Shown here: positions 1-7,866 of the stretch, piece by piece
How the letters are laid out: every line of letters begins with the position of its first letter
How positions within the stretch are numbered: the first letter of the stretch is position 1
DNA from: an uncultured Muribaculaceae bacterium
GTDB lineage: Bacteria > Bacteroidota > Bacteroidia > Bacteroidales > Muribaculaceae
Assembly: GCA_910579605.1 (NCBI GenBank)
Contig: CAJTUG010000007.1
Span: 1 to 52,500, forward strand
Direction: 5' to 3'
Length of the DNA stretch: 52,500 bases
Program-made: the position numbers and the translations under genes
Notes under the pieces: generated by a model
What the model was told of the DNA's origin: nothing
The model's input: the letters and a program-made list of their open reading frames with translations, nothing else
Database searches by the model: none

Positions 1-28
1 AGGCTCTCGTGCCTTTGATTTTATAACA

Positions 29-60
29 CAAAGATAAGACCTTTTGTTGAACAATGCAAA
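29..60 (-). promoter_or_regulatory. Bacteroidetes-type promoter reading out of the window
   Basis: On the minus strand TTTG (60 to 57) is followed after 20 bases by TATCTTTG (36 to 29). This matches the Bacteroidetes housekeeping consensus TTTG-N19/21-TAnnTTTG exactly. Transcription would run left, off the window edge, into a gene that is not visible. Bases 61-148 hold nothing else I can name. Confidence 0.55.
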
Positions 61-148
61 TTTATATCCAATATTTTTGGCGGAATATTTTCTTTTGGCG
101 TTTTTGGATAATTTAGTGTCCTTCTTGTTAGAACCCCGACTTATTGCC

Positions 149-178
149 TTGCAGAATCCGAAAAAAAACGTATATTTG
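149..178 (+). promoter_or_regulatory. Promoter of the NlpC/P60 lipoprotein gene
   Basis: TTG (149-151) and TATATTTG (171-178) are 19 bases apart, fitting the Bacteroidetes -33/-7 elements. The predicted transcription start falls at about 182-185, directly on the GTG start codon at 184, so the message may have almost no leader. Confidence 0.5.
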
Positions 179-183
179 CTGCT

Positions 184-960
184 GTGAAAAAAAATTTATT
201 TCTCTCCTGGTTAGCATTCATTATATCGATTTTTCTAAGTGCTTGCCATTCAAATAAACAGACCGTTGTGCCTATAGGACGCGAAGAAATATCCATGCCG
301 GCTAAAGGTATGGATCCTGCGTTGGCACGTAGAATCGTGGCAGAAGCTAATAAATGGATTGGTACTCCCTACAGGTACGGAGGAGAAAAACGAGGCAAAG
401 GAACCGATTGCTCTGGTATGGTAATGGTAATTTACCGCGATATTGCAGGTGTTAAATTGCCAAGGAGTTCTCGGGAACAGCAAAGCTTCTGCAAAAAGAT
501 AGAACGGAAAAAACTTGCCCCAGGCGATCTTGTTTTCTTTGCCTCCAAAGCTGGTGGAGCCAGGGTTGGGCATGTAGGTATCTACAGAGGTAAGGGCGAA
601 TTCGTCCATGCCTCGTCAAGCAGAGGGGTAATAGTAAGCCGATTAGACGAAAAATATTACCAACGGCACTATCATTCTGGTGGGCGCATCCCTGGTATTA
701 GAGAAAGAAAATTATCTGCTCCTTTGCATAATCCTGCCTCTAAAAAAACACCTGTTGTTGCTCCTAAAACCCAATCAACTCCACAGGAATCCAAAGAAAC
801 GGTATCCTCGCCCCGTAATGTCCCGGAAGTGCATTTAGACTCTCTTGAAAACTTGTTCAAAACCTTAGAGACCGACTCAGTTTTGCAGCCCCCGGATACA
901 AAACAAACCGAGACCGCAGATTCTATCCGGGCCTCGGTTGTTAAGGCAATGAGTTTTTAA
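184..960 (+). CDS. NlpC/P60 (C40) cell-wall endopeptidase lipoprotein
   Basis: Probable peptidoglycan endopeptidase that cuts stem peptides, anchored as a lipoprotein. A signal peptide ends in LSAC, with lipidated Cys21. The NlpC/P60 fold spans about residues 45-165: catalytic Cys76 in TDCSGMV, His130 in VGHVGIY and His142 in FVHASS give the C40 triad. Residues 175-258 are a polar, Pro/Ser/Thr-rich tail with no recognisable domain. The start is GTG, chosen because the signal peptide begins there and no upstream in-frame start fits. A promoter -7 element ends only 5 bases before the GTG. The stop codon overlaps the stop of the convergent pyrD gene, with no terminator between them. Confidence 0.9.
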   Translation: MKKNLFLSWLAFIISIFLSACHSNKQTVVPIGREEISMPAKGMDPALARRIVAEANKWIGTPYRYGGEKRGKGTDCSGMVMVIYRDIAGVKLPRSSREQQSFCKKIERKKLAPGDLVFFASKAGGARVGHVGIYRGKGEFVHASSSRGVIVSRLDEKYYQRHYHSGGRIPGIRERKLSAPLHNPASKKTPVVAPKTQSTPQESKETVSSPRNVPEVHLDSLENLFKTLETDSVLQPPDTKQTETADSIRASVVKAMSF

Positions 961-1865
961 TGGGCGCAGCCTACCAACTCATTAATATTGGAAACCCCGT
1001 GATTTTGACAGAACTCATTTAGACCGTCTATTATTTTCACGGTTATCTCAGGATCTACAAAATTGGCAGTGCCTATTTCTATCGCTCTTGCTCCTGCCAT
1101 AATAAATTCCAATGCGTCGCGAGTACAAGCTATTCCACCTAAACCTACGATAGGAATATTAATTGCTTTGAAAACGTCGTATACCATTCTGACTGCGATA
1201 GGACGTACAGCCGGACCCGACAACCCTCCGGTTATATTAGGCAACGAAGGACGACGACGTTCAACGTCGATAGACATGCCTAAAAGTGTATTGATTAGCG
1301 ATACGCTATCTGCCCCGACTGCTTCTACAGCTCGGGCAATTTCAGCTATATCTGCTACATTAGGAGAGAGCTTAACCATTAGATGGCCAGACCATGCTTT
1401 TCTCACCGCAGCCGTAACCGCAGCTGCTCCTTCTGCGCTCCGTCCGAAAGCCATGCAACCTTCTTTAACATTAGGGCAAGATATGTTCAATTCGATAGCA
1501 TGTATTTCATCAAGACATTCCAGCCTTTCAGCTACGGCTACATAATCCTCGACAGACGACCCGCACACATTGACAATAACCTCAGTGTCCAAGCCAGACA
1601 AAGCCGGATATATATGCTCGCAAAAGTATTCTATTCCTTTGTTTTGCAGTCCGACAGCATTTAGCATCCCACTCGGGGTTTCAATCATGCGCGGGTAAGG
1701 GTTCCCTTCTCGTGGCAACAACGTTGTGCCCTTGACAATAAATCCCCCCAAGCGCTCAAGGTCTATAAAATCGGAATATTCAGTGCCATGGCCGAAAGTA
1801 CCCGATGCTGTTAAAACGGGATTCTTCAGCCATAAATCCCCTAAGCGTACTCCTAAGTCTACCAT
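957..1865 (-). CDS. pyrD: Dihydroorotate dehydrogenase B, catalytic subunit
   Basis: FMN enzyme that oxidises dihydroorotate to orotate in pyrimidine synthesis and passes electrons to PyrK (class 1B, NAD-linked). At 302 residues it has the normal length. Lys45 lies in the IVKGTT flavin-contact motif, and Cys130 in LNISCPN is the catalytic base typical of class 1, where class 2 enzymes have Ser. The C-terminal GLGGI and GARAIEIGTAN segments fit the phosphate-binding part of the barrel. Its start overlaps the end of pyrK by 7 bases, so the two are translationally coupled. It is convergent with the NlpC gene and overlaps it by 4 bases. Confidence 0.96.
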   Translation of the reverse strand: MVDLGVRLGDLWLKNPVLTASGTFGHGTEYSDFIDLERLGGFIVKGTTLLPREGNPYPRMIETPSGMLNAVGLQNKGIEYFCEHIYPALSGLDTEVIVNVCGSSVEDYVAVAERLECLDEIHAIELNISCPNVKEGCMAFGRSAEGAAAVTAAVRKAWSGHLMVKLSPNVADIAEIARAVEAVGADSVSLINTLLGMSIDVERRRPSLPNITGGLSGPAVRPIAVRMVYDVFKAINIPIVGLGGIACTRDALEFIMAGARAIEIGTANFVDPEITVKIIDGLNEFCQNHGVSNINELVGCAH

Positions 1866-2614
1866 TTCAATTCGTTTATGTTAAAAACAGGACCGTCTGT
1901 GCATACGCAACGGTTTCCGGTTTCGGTCGGTTCTACACAGCAAAGGCAGGCTCCGAGACCGCAAGCCATTTTATTCTCCAATGATACCTCGCAAGGAAGA
2001 GCCTCTTTTCTCGATTTTGCTGCAACCCCTTTCATCATAGGCAGTGGCCCGCAGCATTGCACAATATCAAATGCTCCATGGCAGAACAGCGGATGGTCTG
2101 TCACAAGACCATGGAAGCCCATAGAACCATCGTCGGTGCAAATCTCTACTTTTGCCACCTTGCTGAGCCTATCGACAATTTCTGCCGAAGGCGCGGTACG
2201 GTTCCCGAAGATAATTGTGGCCTCAACCCCCAGTTCCTTATAAATACGGGCAAGATATAGCAAAGGCGCAATTCCTACTCCGCCGCCTATAAGCAACGGT
2301 TTTCGTTTGTCTGTGAAGAACCCTTTGCCCAGCGGCCCGATTACTCTCAATTTATCGCCATGATGATACTCTCTCAGAGCACTTGAAGCCGCTCCAAGAT
2401 CTTTAACCAGCAACTCCAATTGGTTATCGTTGCGGTTATAGATCGAAAAAGGACGGTTCAGCAAAGTTTTAGATTTCTCAACGCCAACTTCCACAAACTG
2501 CCCTGGCGACATTGCTGGCATTTCGCCATTTTCCGGCTCAAGAACCATGTGTAATAACCCGTCGCTTAGGAAATAAATCTCCTTTACAACAAGTTCCATC
2601 TGGTATTTCTTCAT
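1859..2614 (-). CDS. pyrK: Dihydroorotate dehydrogenase B, electron-transfer subunit
   Basis: Iron-sulfur flavoprotein that passes electrons from PyrD to NAD+. The FAD-binding motif RPFSIYN is at residues 54-60, and the Gly-rich GGGVGIAPL at 110-118 is the NAD-binding loop. A cysteine cluster from Cys218 to Cys238 (CGLGACLCC followed by CVC) ligates the [2Fe-2S] centre. At 251 residues it matches family length. It is the first gene of the pyrK-pyrD operon. Upstream a minus-strand TAAATTTG (2683 to 2676) is a good -7 element, though I see no matching -33. Confidence 0.95.
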   Translation of the reverse strand: MKKYQMELVVKEIYFLSDGLLHMVLEPENGEMPAMSPGQFVEVGVEKSKTLLNRPFSIYNRNDNQLELLVKDLGAASSALREYHHGDKLRVIGPLGKGFFTDKRKPLLIGGGVGIAPLLYLARIYKELGVEATIIFGNRTAPSAEIVDRLSKVAKVEICTDDGSMGFHGLVTDHPLFCHGAFDIVQCCGPLPMMKGVAAKSRKEALPCEVSLENKMACGLGACLCCVEPTETGNRCVCTDGPVFNINELKW

Positions 2615-2953
2615 ATTTTAGAGGTTTGCTGGTAACTAATGGTATTGGCCGATAATCGTTGCGGCCTTATCTTTGCAAATTTAGGCAAAATCTTTCATTA
2701 AATACCCACTATAAACCCTAAAAAACTCAATAGCTGCCCAACACCATTCATTTTAGGTTTATTTAATACTACTATATGCGCTGTTTTAGTATTTTTTTCT
2801 TAATTTTACGCCTAAATTTTGTAGATGCCATACCTTTTAGGCTGAGTAAGCGAACTTTAATGCTTGCAAAGTGTTCAATTTTAAAGGGGCTCATTTATAC
2901 CATTTATTTTTGTAATAACCCTAATAAATTGACATTCAACTAAAGACAACGTT
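2615..2953. other. Divergent intergenic region between pyrK and the small membrane-protein operon
   Basis: This AT-rich stretch has no open reading frame I can support. It contains the pyrK -7 element (minus, 2683-2676) and TATTTTTG at 2905-2912 (plus), a -7 element about 40 bases before the next start codon. The middle, roughly 2700-2880, holds no hairpin, repeat or RNA family that I recognise. Confidence 0.6.
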
Positions 2954-3199
2954 ATGGAACAGTATCAAGACAGCAAACCCCACACCACCAGTCAAGACGA
3001 CAAAAACAAACCCAACATGATTCTACGCTCAATTTTCGGCATTATCATGATCATAATTTATGTAGGCATGGGAGTTCTCCTGCTCATCAACTATTTCGGT
3101 TGGGGAGGAGATTGGGCTTGGACTCGTTATGTAGTTGGTATAGTGCTTATTATCTACGGATTTTGGCGTGCATACCGTCAGGTTAAAGGTATAAATTAA
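2954..3199 (+). CDS. Small two-TM membrane protein, unknown function
   Basis: An 81-residue protein with a polar N-terminus (about 1-22) and two hydrophobic segments at about 25-47 and 56-73, separated by a short Trp/Gly-rich turn (GWGGDWAWTR). I recognise no catalytic motif. It starts about 40 bases after a -7 element and is followed by the PstS-like lipoprotein gene after 12 bases, so the two are almost certainly cotranscribed. In some Bacteroidales, similar small proteins lie near ExbB/ExbD/TonB genes followed by a PstS-like and a TPR gene (recalled, not checked). No ExbB, ExbD or TonB gene is present here. Confidence 0.75.
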   Translation: MEQYQDSKPHTTSQDDKNKPNMILRSIFGIIMIIIYVGMGVLLLINYFGWGGDWAWTRYVVGIVLIIYGFWRAYRQVKGIN

Positions 3200-3211
3200 T
3201 ACCAGAGTTTT

Positions 3212-4219
3212 ATGAATACAACCGCTTATCTTAAAGTTGTGGCTGCCGCCGTTTTGCTCGCCGGAGCCACTTCTTGCATGAAATACGAGAAAAAAGAGCA
3301 TTCCGCAACTGCTGGAACGGCTACAATGGTATGCGACAATACTTTTGAAAACATTTTCTCTCAAGAAGTCGACGTTTTCGAGTACCAATATCCCGAAGCT
3401 CACATTCTTGTAAGATACGCTACGCAGCACGAAGCCCTCGATTCGCTATTTAGTCTCAACACACGTTCGGTAGTTATTTCTCGAGACCTTACCGATCAGG
3501 AGAAAAAAGCACTGAAAGCTAAATACAAAAAAGAACGTAATGCAAACGTCACTGTAAGAACTGCAAAAATTGCCGTTGATGCAGTGGCATTCATAGTTAA
3601 TCCCGAAAACAACGTCGAAAAACTCACTGTCGGCGAAATAGCTGATATCCTTTCAGGGGAATCGCAGCAATGGAACGACCTCCAACCTTCAAAACTTGGA
3701 AAAATACAAGTTGTGGTAGATCAGACCGGTTCAAGCCTCGGAACTTATCTTCGCGATTCAATTCTTCATGGTGCCGATTTTGGACCAAATGTATACGCGG
3801 CAGAATCAATCCCAAATGTTTTCAAGATTGTTGAAGAAAACAAAAATGCAATTGGAGTACTCGGCGTTAGCTGGATAAGCTCAGACATGGACAAGGCCGA
3901 CATCAGTTCCGAAGAATTGGCTCAGAACGTCCTTTCCGACGAGCCTGTCGTCGGCGCAACCCTAACTCAGCGTGTCAAGGTTTTAAAAATTAACCGAAAC
4001 GATGAAGTCCGGGCATATAAGCCATATCAGGAATATATATTCAGCGGACAATATCCGTTCTTCCGACAGATTTATATGGTAACAACGGCTTCAACGTCAA
4101 ACGTAGCCGGGGGCTTCTATTCATTCGTTACAGGTCCTATCGGTCAGAAGATTATAATGAAAACAGGAATCTTGCCTGCTCGGGTAAGCATCCAGCAGGT
4201 AGAACTCCCCGAAAAATGA
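3212..4219 (+). CDS. PstS-like phosphate/anion-binding lipoprotein
   Basis: Periplasmic substrate-binding protein of the PstS-like superfamily, 335 residues. The signal peptide ends in GATSC, with lipidated Cys22. The fold is suggested by AVAFIVNPEN followed by LTVGEIADILSG and by QTGSSLGTYLRDSIL near residues 170-187, which corresponds to the PstS region that contacts the ligand. A late segment (GGFYSFVTGPIGQKII) also matches the family. There are no PstC, PstA or PstB genes nearby, so it is unlikely to serve a classic Pst importer. It is flanked by a small membrane protein and a TPR protein in one unit. Whether it binds phosphate is not shown. Confidence 0.82.
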   Translation: MNTTAYLKVVAAAVLLAGATSCMKYEKKEHSATAGTATMVCDNTFENIFSQEVDVFEYQYPEAHILVRYATQHEALDSLFSLNTRSVVISRDLTDQEKKALKAKYKKERNANVTVRTAKIAVDAVAFIVNPENNVEKLTVGEIADILSGESQQWNDLQPSKLGKIQVVVDQTGSSLGTYLRDSILHGADFGPNVYAAESIPNVFKIVEENKNAIGVLGVSWISSDMDKADISSEELAQNVLSDEPVVGATLTQRVKVLKINRNDEVRAYKPYQEYIFSGQYPFFRQIYMVTTASTSNVAGGFYSFVTGPIGQKIIMKTGILPARVSIQQVELPEK

Positions 4220-4270
4220 TATTGATATCTTAAGGAAAAAGTAATAAACAATTATATTAGTCAATCAAAC

Positions 4271-5881
4271 ATGAAAATTAAGCTCTTATTTTCTCTCCTC
4301 CTTGCCGGTTCTTTAGTAGCCGGAGCCCAGAATCAGGGATACAAAGACGGTATTGAGTACTACAAAGCCGGACAGTACGACAATGCCAAAACAATCCTTG
4401 AACGTACTTTCAACGATCCGTCTACCGACAAATCTCTTGCCGATTACTATCTTGGACAAGTTGCTTTGGGACTGAACGATAAAGCAGCTGCTCAGAAATA
4501 TTTCCAAGCCGGTAAAGACGCTAATGCCGACAATGCTTATAACTACGTAGGTTTAGGCGCGCTTGCTCTTTTGAACGGAAACCTCAACGAGGCAAACGAA
4601 ATGTTCAAGACCGCCGACAAACTCGCTAAGAAAAACACCGAGATTTCTACCTCTATTGCTCGTGCATACTACAACGCCGACCCCGTTAAATATGCTAAAG
4701 AAATACAGAAATACATAGACAAAGCACGTAAGAACTCCAAAAATCAAGATCCGTCTATCTACGTTCTTGAAGGCGATATGCTCGCAGACCAACAGAATTG
4801 GGGAGAAGCCGCAAACCGCTACGAAAACGCTATCACTTTTGATGCTAACAACCCCGAGTCCTACGTCAAATATGCCGACGCTTATTTCTATGTAAACAAA
4901 GACTACGCTATCCAGAAGCTTCAGGAATACTTGAATAACCATCCCGAATCTGCGATGGTACAGCGCGAACTCGCCGAAAAGAACTTTAAAGCAGACCGTT
5001 GGAAAGCTGCTTCCGATCTTTATGGTAAATACATTCAGAACCCAAACCATTTCCCCGAAGACAAAGCTCGCTACGCTGTTCTCCTTTACTGGGGCGAAAG
5101 CTATCCCGAATCGCTCAAAATCGCAAACGAAATACTCGCGCAAGACCCAAATAATTTCTTGATGCAGCGTGTACGCTTCCTTGACCAAACTGCCCTTGGA
5201 CAATACAACGAAGCTATTGCTAACGGAACAGCATTCTTCAAAAACAACCCCGGGGCTAATTTTACTATTAAGGACTACACAACTTTGGCCGAAGCATACT
5301 CAGGGGTAGATCAGGATTCGTTGGCTGTCGTGCAATACGAAATAGCTGCCAAGCAATATCCCGATAACTCCGATTTGCTCAAGAACCTAAGCAACATATA
5401 TTCTTCAAACAAACAGCACGCTAAAGCTGCCGATGCATATGCTGCATACCTTGAAACCCAAGAAGAACCCTCGCTCAACGACCTATATACGATGACCGGA
5501 CGTTGCCTCAACGCTGCAGCCTCGGCTACAGATACAATCCAAGCGGTTGAGTTCTCTAAAAAAGGTATTGAATACATCAACAAAGTTATTGATGCTGCCG
5601 AGCCAAACCATAATTTCTATTATCGTAAAGCCCTCCTCAATATTGCCGGCAACAATAAGCGCCCCAACGCAGAAGCTATTGAAGCTTTCGACAAGATGAT
5701 TGAAATTCTTGATCAAGATCCGGCAAACAAGCAGCCTGGTGCCGACGCTCTCGGTCTCTACAAAAATGCCTTTGCTTTCGAACAAGCATACTACAGCATC
5801 ATCAAAGACGAAGCTAAACACGCCGAGTTTGTAGAGAAATACAAAGAAATACAAGACATTATGGCGCCTAAAGCCGAATAA
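4271..5881 (+). CDS. Exported tetratricopeptide-repeat protein
   Basis: A 536-residue protein with a signal peptide ending near VAGAQ (about residue 20), so periplasmic or outer-membrane associated. The rest is a series of degenerate TPR helices, visible for example as YKAGQYDNAKTILE, LGQVALGLNDKAAAQKYFQ, YVGLGALALLNGNLNEA and YADAYFYVNKDYAIQKLQ. TPR arrays act as protein-protein scaffolds; the partner is unknown. It is the last gene of the unit with the small membrane protein and the PstS-like lipoprotein, and a strong hairpin terminator follows 43 bases after its stop. Confidence 0.85.
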   Translation: MKIKLLFSLLLAGSLVAGAQNQGYKDGIEYYKAGQYDNAKTILERTFNDPSTDKSLADYYLGQVALGLNDKAAAQKYFQAGKDANADNAYNYVGLGALALLNGNLNEANEMFKTADKLAKKNTEISTSIARAYYNADPVKYAKEIQKYIDKARKNSKNQDPSIYVLEGDMLADQQNWGEAANRYENAITFDANNPESYVKYADAYFYVNKDYAIQKLQEYLNNHPESAMVQRELAEKNFKADRWKAASDLYGKYIQNPNHFPEDKARYAVLLYWGESYPESLKIANEILAQDPNNFLMQRVRFLDQTALGQYNEAIANGTAFFKNNPGANFTIKDYTTLAEAYSGVDQDSLAVVQYEIAAKQYPDNSDLLKNLSNIYSSNKQHAKAADAYAAYLETQEEPSLNDLYTMTGRCLNAAASATDTIQAVEFSKKGIEYINKVIDAAEPNHNFYYRKALLNIAGNNKRPNAEAIEAFDKMIEILDQDPANKQPGADALGLYKNAFAFEQAYYSIIKDEAKHAEFVEKYKEIQDIMAPKAE

Positions 5882-5924
5882 TATTTATCCCATCGTTGAT
5901 TTACGACGACGAAACCTTTTTAAT

Positions 5925-5961
5925 GCGGGCTTTAAGGCTATGGCCTTGAAGCCCGCTTTTT
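5925..5961 (+). terminator. Intrinsic terminator of the TPR-protein operon
   Basis: A 14-bp stem (5925-5938 with 5943-5956, one G-T pair) with a 4-base loop is followed by TTTTT at 5957-5961. It lies across an upstream ATG at 5940 that could be mistaken for the rarA start. Confidence 0.9.
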
Positions 5962-5975
5962 CAAATTTTGTTATT

Positions 5976-7253
5976 ATGGCTCTTCAACCGTTGGCCGAAA
6001 GATTACGACCACGTAATTTAGACGAATATATAGGACAAGAACACCTTGTGGGAGAGGGTAGCGTAATCAGGCGTATGATAGATTCCGGAAACGTATCCTC
6101 TTTTATCCTTTGGGGACCTCCTGGAGTCGGTAAGACTACTCTTGCACGTATTATTGCCAATTCCACAGAGTCAAACTTCCACACCCTTTCAGCCGTTACA
6201 TCTGGAGTCAAAGACGTGCGCGAGGTCATTGAACGATGTGCTGCAGAAAGCAGAGGTATGTTCTCAAAAGGAAGACCTATTCTGTTTATTGACGAAATTC
6301 ATAGATTCAGTAAATCTCAGCAAGACAGTTTGCTCGGTGCTGTCGAGAATGGTACGGTAACTCTCATTGGCGCCACAACAGAAAATCCGTCTTTTGAGGT
6401 TATTAGGCCGCTCCTTTCAAGAGCTCAAGTCTTTACTTTAAAATCACTGGAAGAGCACCACTTGCAGAAACTCCTCGACCGTGCCATAACAGAAGACAGG
6501 GTTTTGGCCAATACAAAGATTAAAGTCCAACAGACTGCAGCGCTTTTCCGCTATAGCGGTGGCGACGCTCGCAAGTTGCTAAACATCTTGGAGTTACTCT
6601 TTCAATCGACTTCGGCCGGAGAAGAAATGCTCATAAACGATCGCACTGTCACAGAGCGCCTGCAAGAAAACTTGCAGGCATACGATAAAAAAGGGGATAT
6701 GCACTACGATATTATCTCCGCGTTTATCAAAAGCATCAGAGGAAGCGATCCGGATGCAGCCGTATATTGGCTCGCTCGTATGATTGCCGGGGGTGAAGAT
6801 CCCGAATTCATTGCCCGGAGGCTCGTAATATTAGCTTGCGAAGATATTGGTCTTGCCAACCCTAACGCAATACTTATGGCTAACACAACCTTTGATGTAA
6901 TTAAAAAAATAGGTATGCCCGAAGGTAGGATTCCTTTGGCCGAATGCGCTATTTTCCTTGCGGCTTCTCCTAAAAGTAATAGTGCCTATATGGCCATCGA
7001 TAATGCCCTTGAAGAGGTAAGGAACTCTGGGGATTTGCCTGTTCCACTACATATCCGCAATGCTCCTACTGGTCTGATGAAAGAACTCGGATATGGGCAG
7101 AATTACAAATATGCGCACGACTATCCCGGGAATTTCGTCAAACAGCAATTCCGACCCGATAAAATAATAAATAAAAAATTTTGGACACCGGGTAATAATC
7201 CTACAGAAGATGCAATGAGGATTAGGCAGCAAGACCGTTGGGGCAAAGATTAA
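5976..7253 (+). CDS. rarA: Replication-associated recombination protein A (MgsA/RarA AAA+ ATPase)
   Basis: AAA+ clamp-loader-like ATPase acting at stalled replication forks. Walker A GPPGVGKT is at residues 47-54, Walker B LFIDEIH at 103-109, and the sensor region ATTENPSF follows. The C-terminal part (AAVYWLARMI, RLVILACEDIGLANP) matches the RarA/WRNIP1 oligomerisation domain. I place the start at 5976, giving 425 residues and MALQPLAERLRP, the conserved N-terminus. An in-frame ATG at 5940 lies inside the terminator hairpin of the gene before, so the extra 12 residues are unlikely to be made. Its TAA abuts the stop of the convergent coaE gene with no spacer. Confidence 0.95.
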   Translation: MALQPLAERLRPRNLDEYIGQEHLVGEGSVIRRMIDSGNVSSFILWGPPGVGKTTLARIIANSTESNFHTLSAVTSGVKDVREVIERCAAESRGMFSKGRPILFIDEIHRFSKSQQDSLLGAVENGTVTLIGATTENPSFEVIRPLLSRAQVFTLKSLEEHHLQKLLDRAITEDRVLANTKIKVQQTAALFRYSGGDARKLLNILELLFQSTSAGEEMLINDRTVTERLQENLQAYDKKGDMHYDIISAFIKSIRGSDPDAAVYWLARMIAGGEDPEFIARRLVILACEDIGLANPNAILMANTTFDVIKKIGMPEGRIPLAECAIFLAASPKSNSAYMAIDNALEEVRNSGDLPVPLHIRNAPTGLMKELGYGQNYKYAHDYPGNFVKQQFRPDKIINKKFWTPGNNPTEDAMRIRQQDRWGKD

Positions 7254-7847
7254 TTATCTTGCAAGAGCCTCTGCAAGCAATTTATTTATTTGTGGCACCA
7301 ACGCTTGTAAACCATCGTTTTCTATCATAGAGACCGGTGGTTTTATTTCATCCTCTACAATATGATTTTCTTGAGAGGCAATCCTTTCACAAACCTGCTT
7401 GCGGCTTAGCCCGTTGCGTAGCTCAACACGTTCTATCCGTGTTTCTAAAGGTGCGGTTACTCGCCATTCGGCATCTACCTCACGGTTCAGTCCGCTTTGG
7501 TATAATATTGCCGTTTCAACAAATACTATCTTTGATTCCTGAATTTTGAAATACTCTTGTATATCAGCTTTTACCGAAGTATGCACTATATCATTGAGTA
7601 TAGCTAATTTTGCAGAATCATTAAAAACCATTTCAGCCAATACAGCTCGTTGAATTTCTCCCTCACATACAACTGCTGCCGATATCTCTGCCGCCAGACG
7701 GCGCTTTATCTCGCAATCGGCATCCATAAGTTTTTTTGCTTGGCTGTCGCTGTCATATACAGGATAACCCATCTGGCGCAATATCCGGCTCACGACGCTC
7801 TTACCCGCTCCTATTCCTCCTGTTATGGCTATAAGCTGTCTTCCCAT
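7254..7847 (-). CDS. coaE: Dephospho-CoA kinase
   Basis: Catalyses the last step of coenzyme A synthesis, phosphorylating the 3'-OH of dephospho-CoA. The P-loop GGIGAGKS is at residues 10-17 and is followed by DSDSQAKKLMD and the lid region ERVELRNGLS. I start at ATG 7847 (MGRQLIAITGG, 197 residues), the family's usual N-terminus. A longer form would need a TTG at 7880 and would overlap ybbR. It is the last gene of the nusB-yajC-ybbR-coaE unit. The stop codon touches that of rarA, and no terminator is visible. Confidence 0.94.
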   Translation of the reverse strand: MGRQLIAITGGIGAGKSVVSRILRQMGYPVYDSDSQAKKLMDADCEIKRRLAAEISAAVVCEGEIQRAVLAEMVFNDSAKLAILNDIVHTSVKADIQEYFKIQESKIVFVETAILYQSGLNREVDAEWRVTAPLETRIERVELRNGLSRKQVCERIASQENHIVEDEIKPPVSMIENDGLQALVPQINKLLAEALAR

Positions 7848-7866
7848 TAGAAAGAATGTTTGCGAA

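Noticed and set aside
4553..5203. 216-residue antisense frame inside the TPR gene
   Set aside because: Val/Phe-rich shadow of a repeat-coding region, without promoter or start context.
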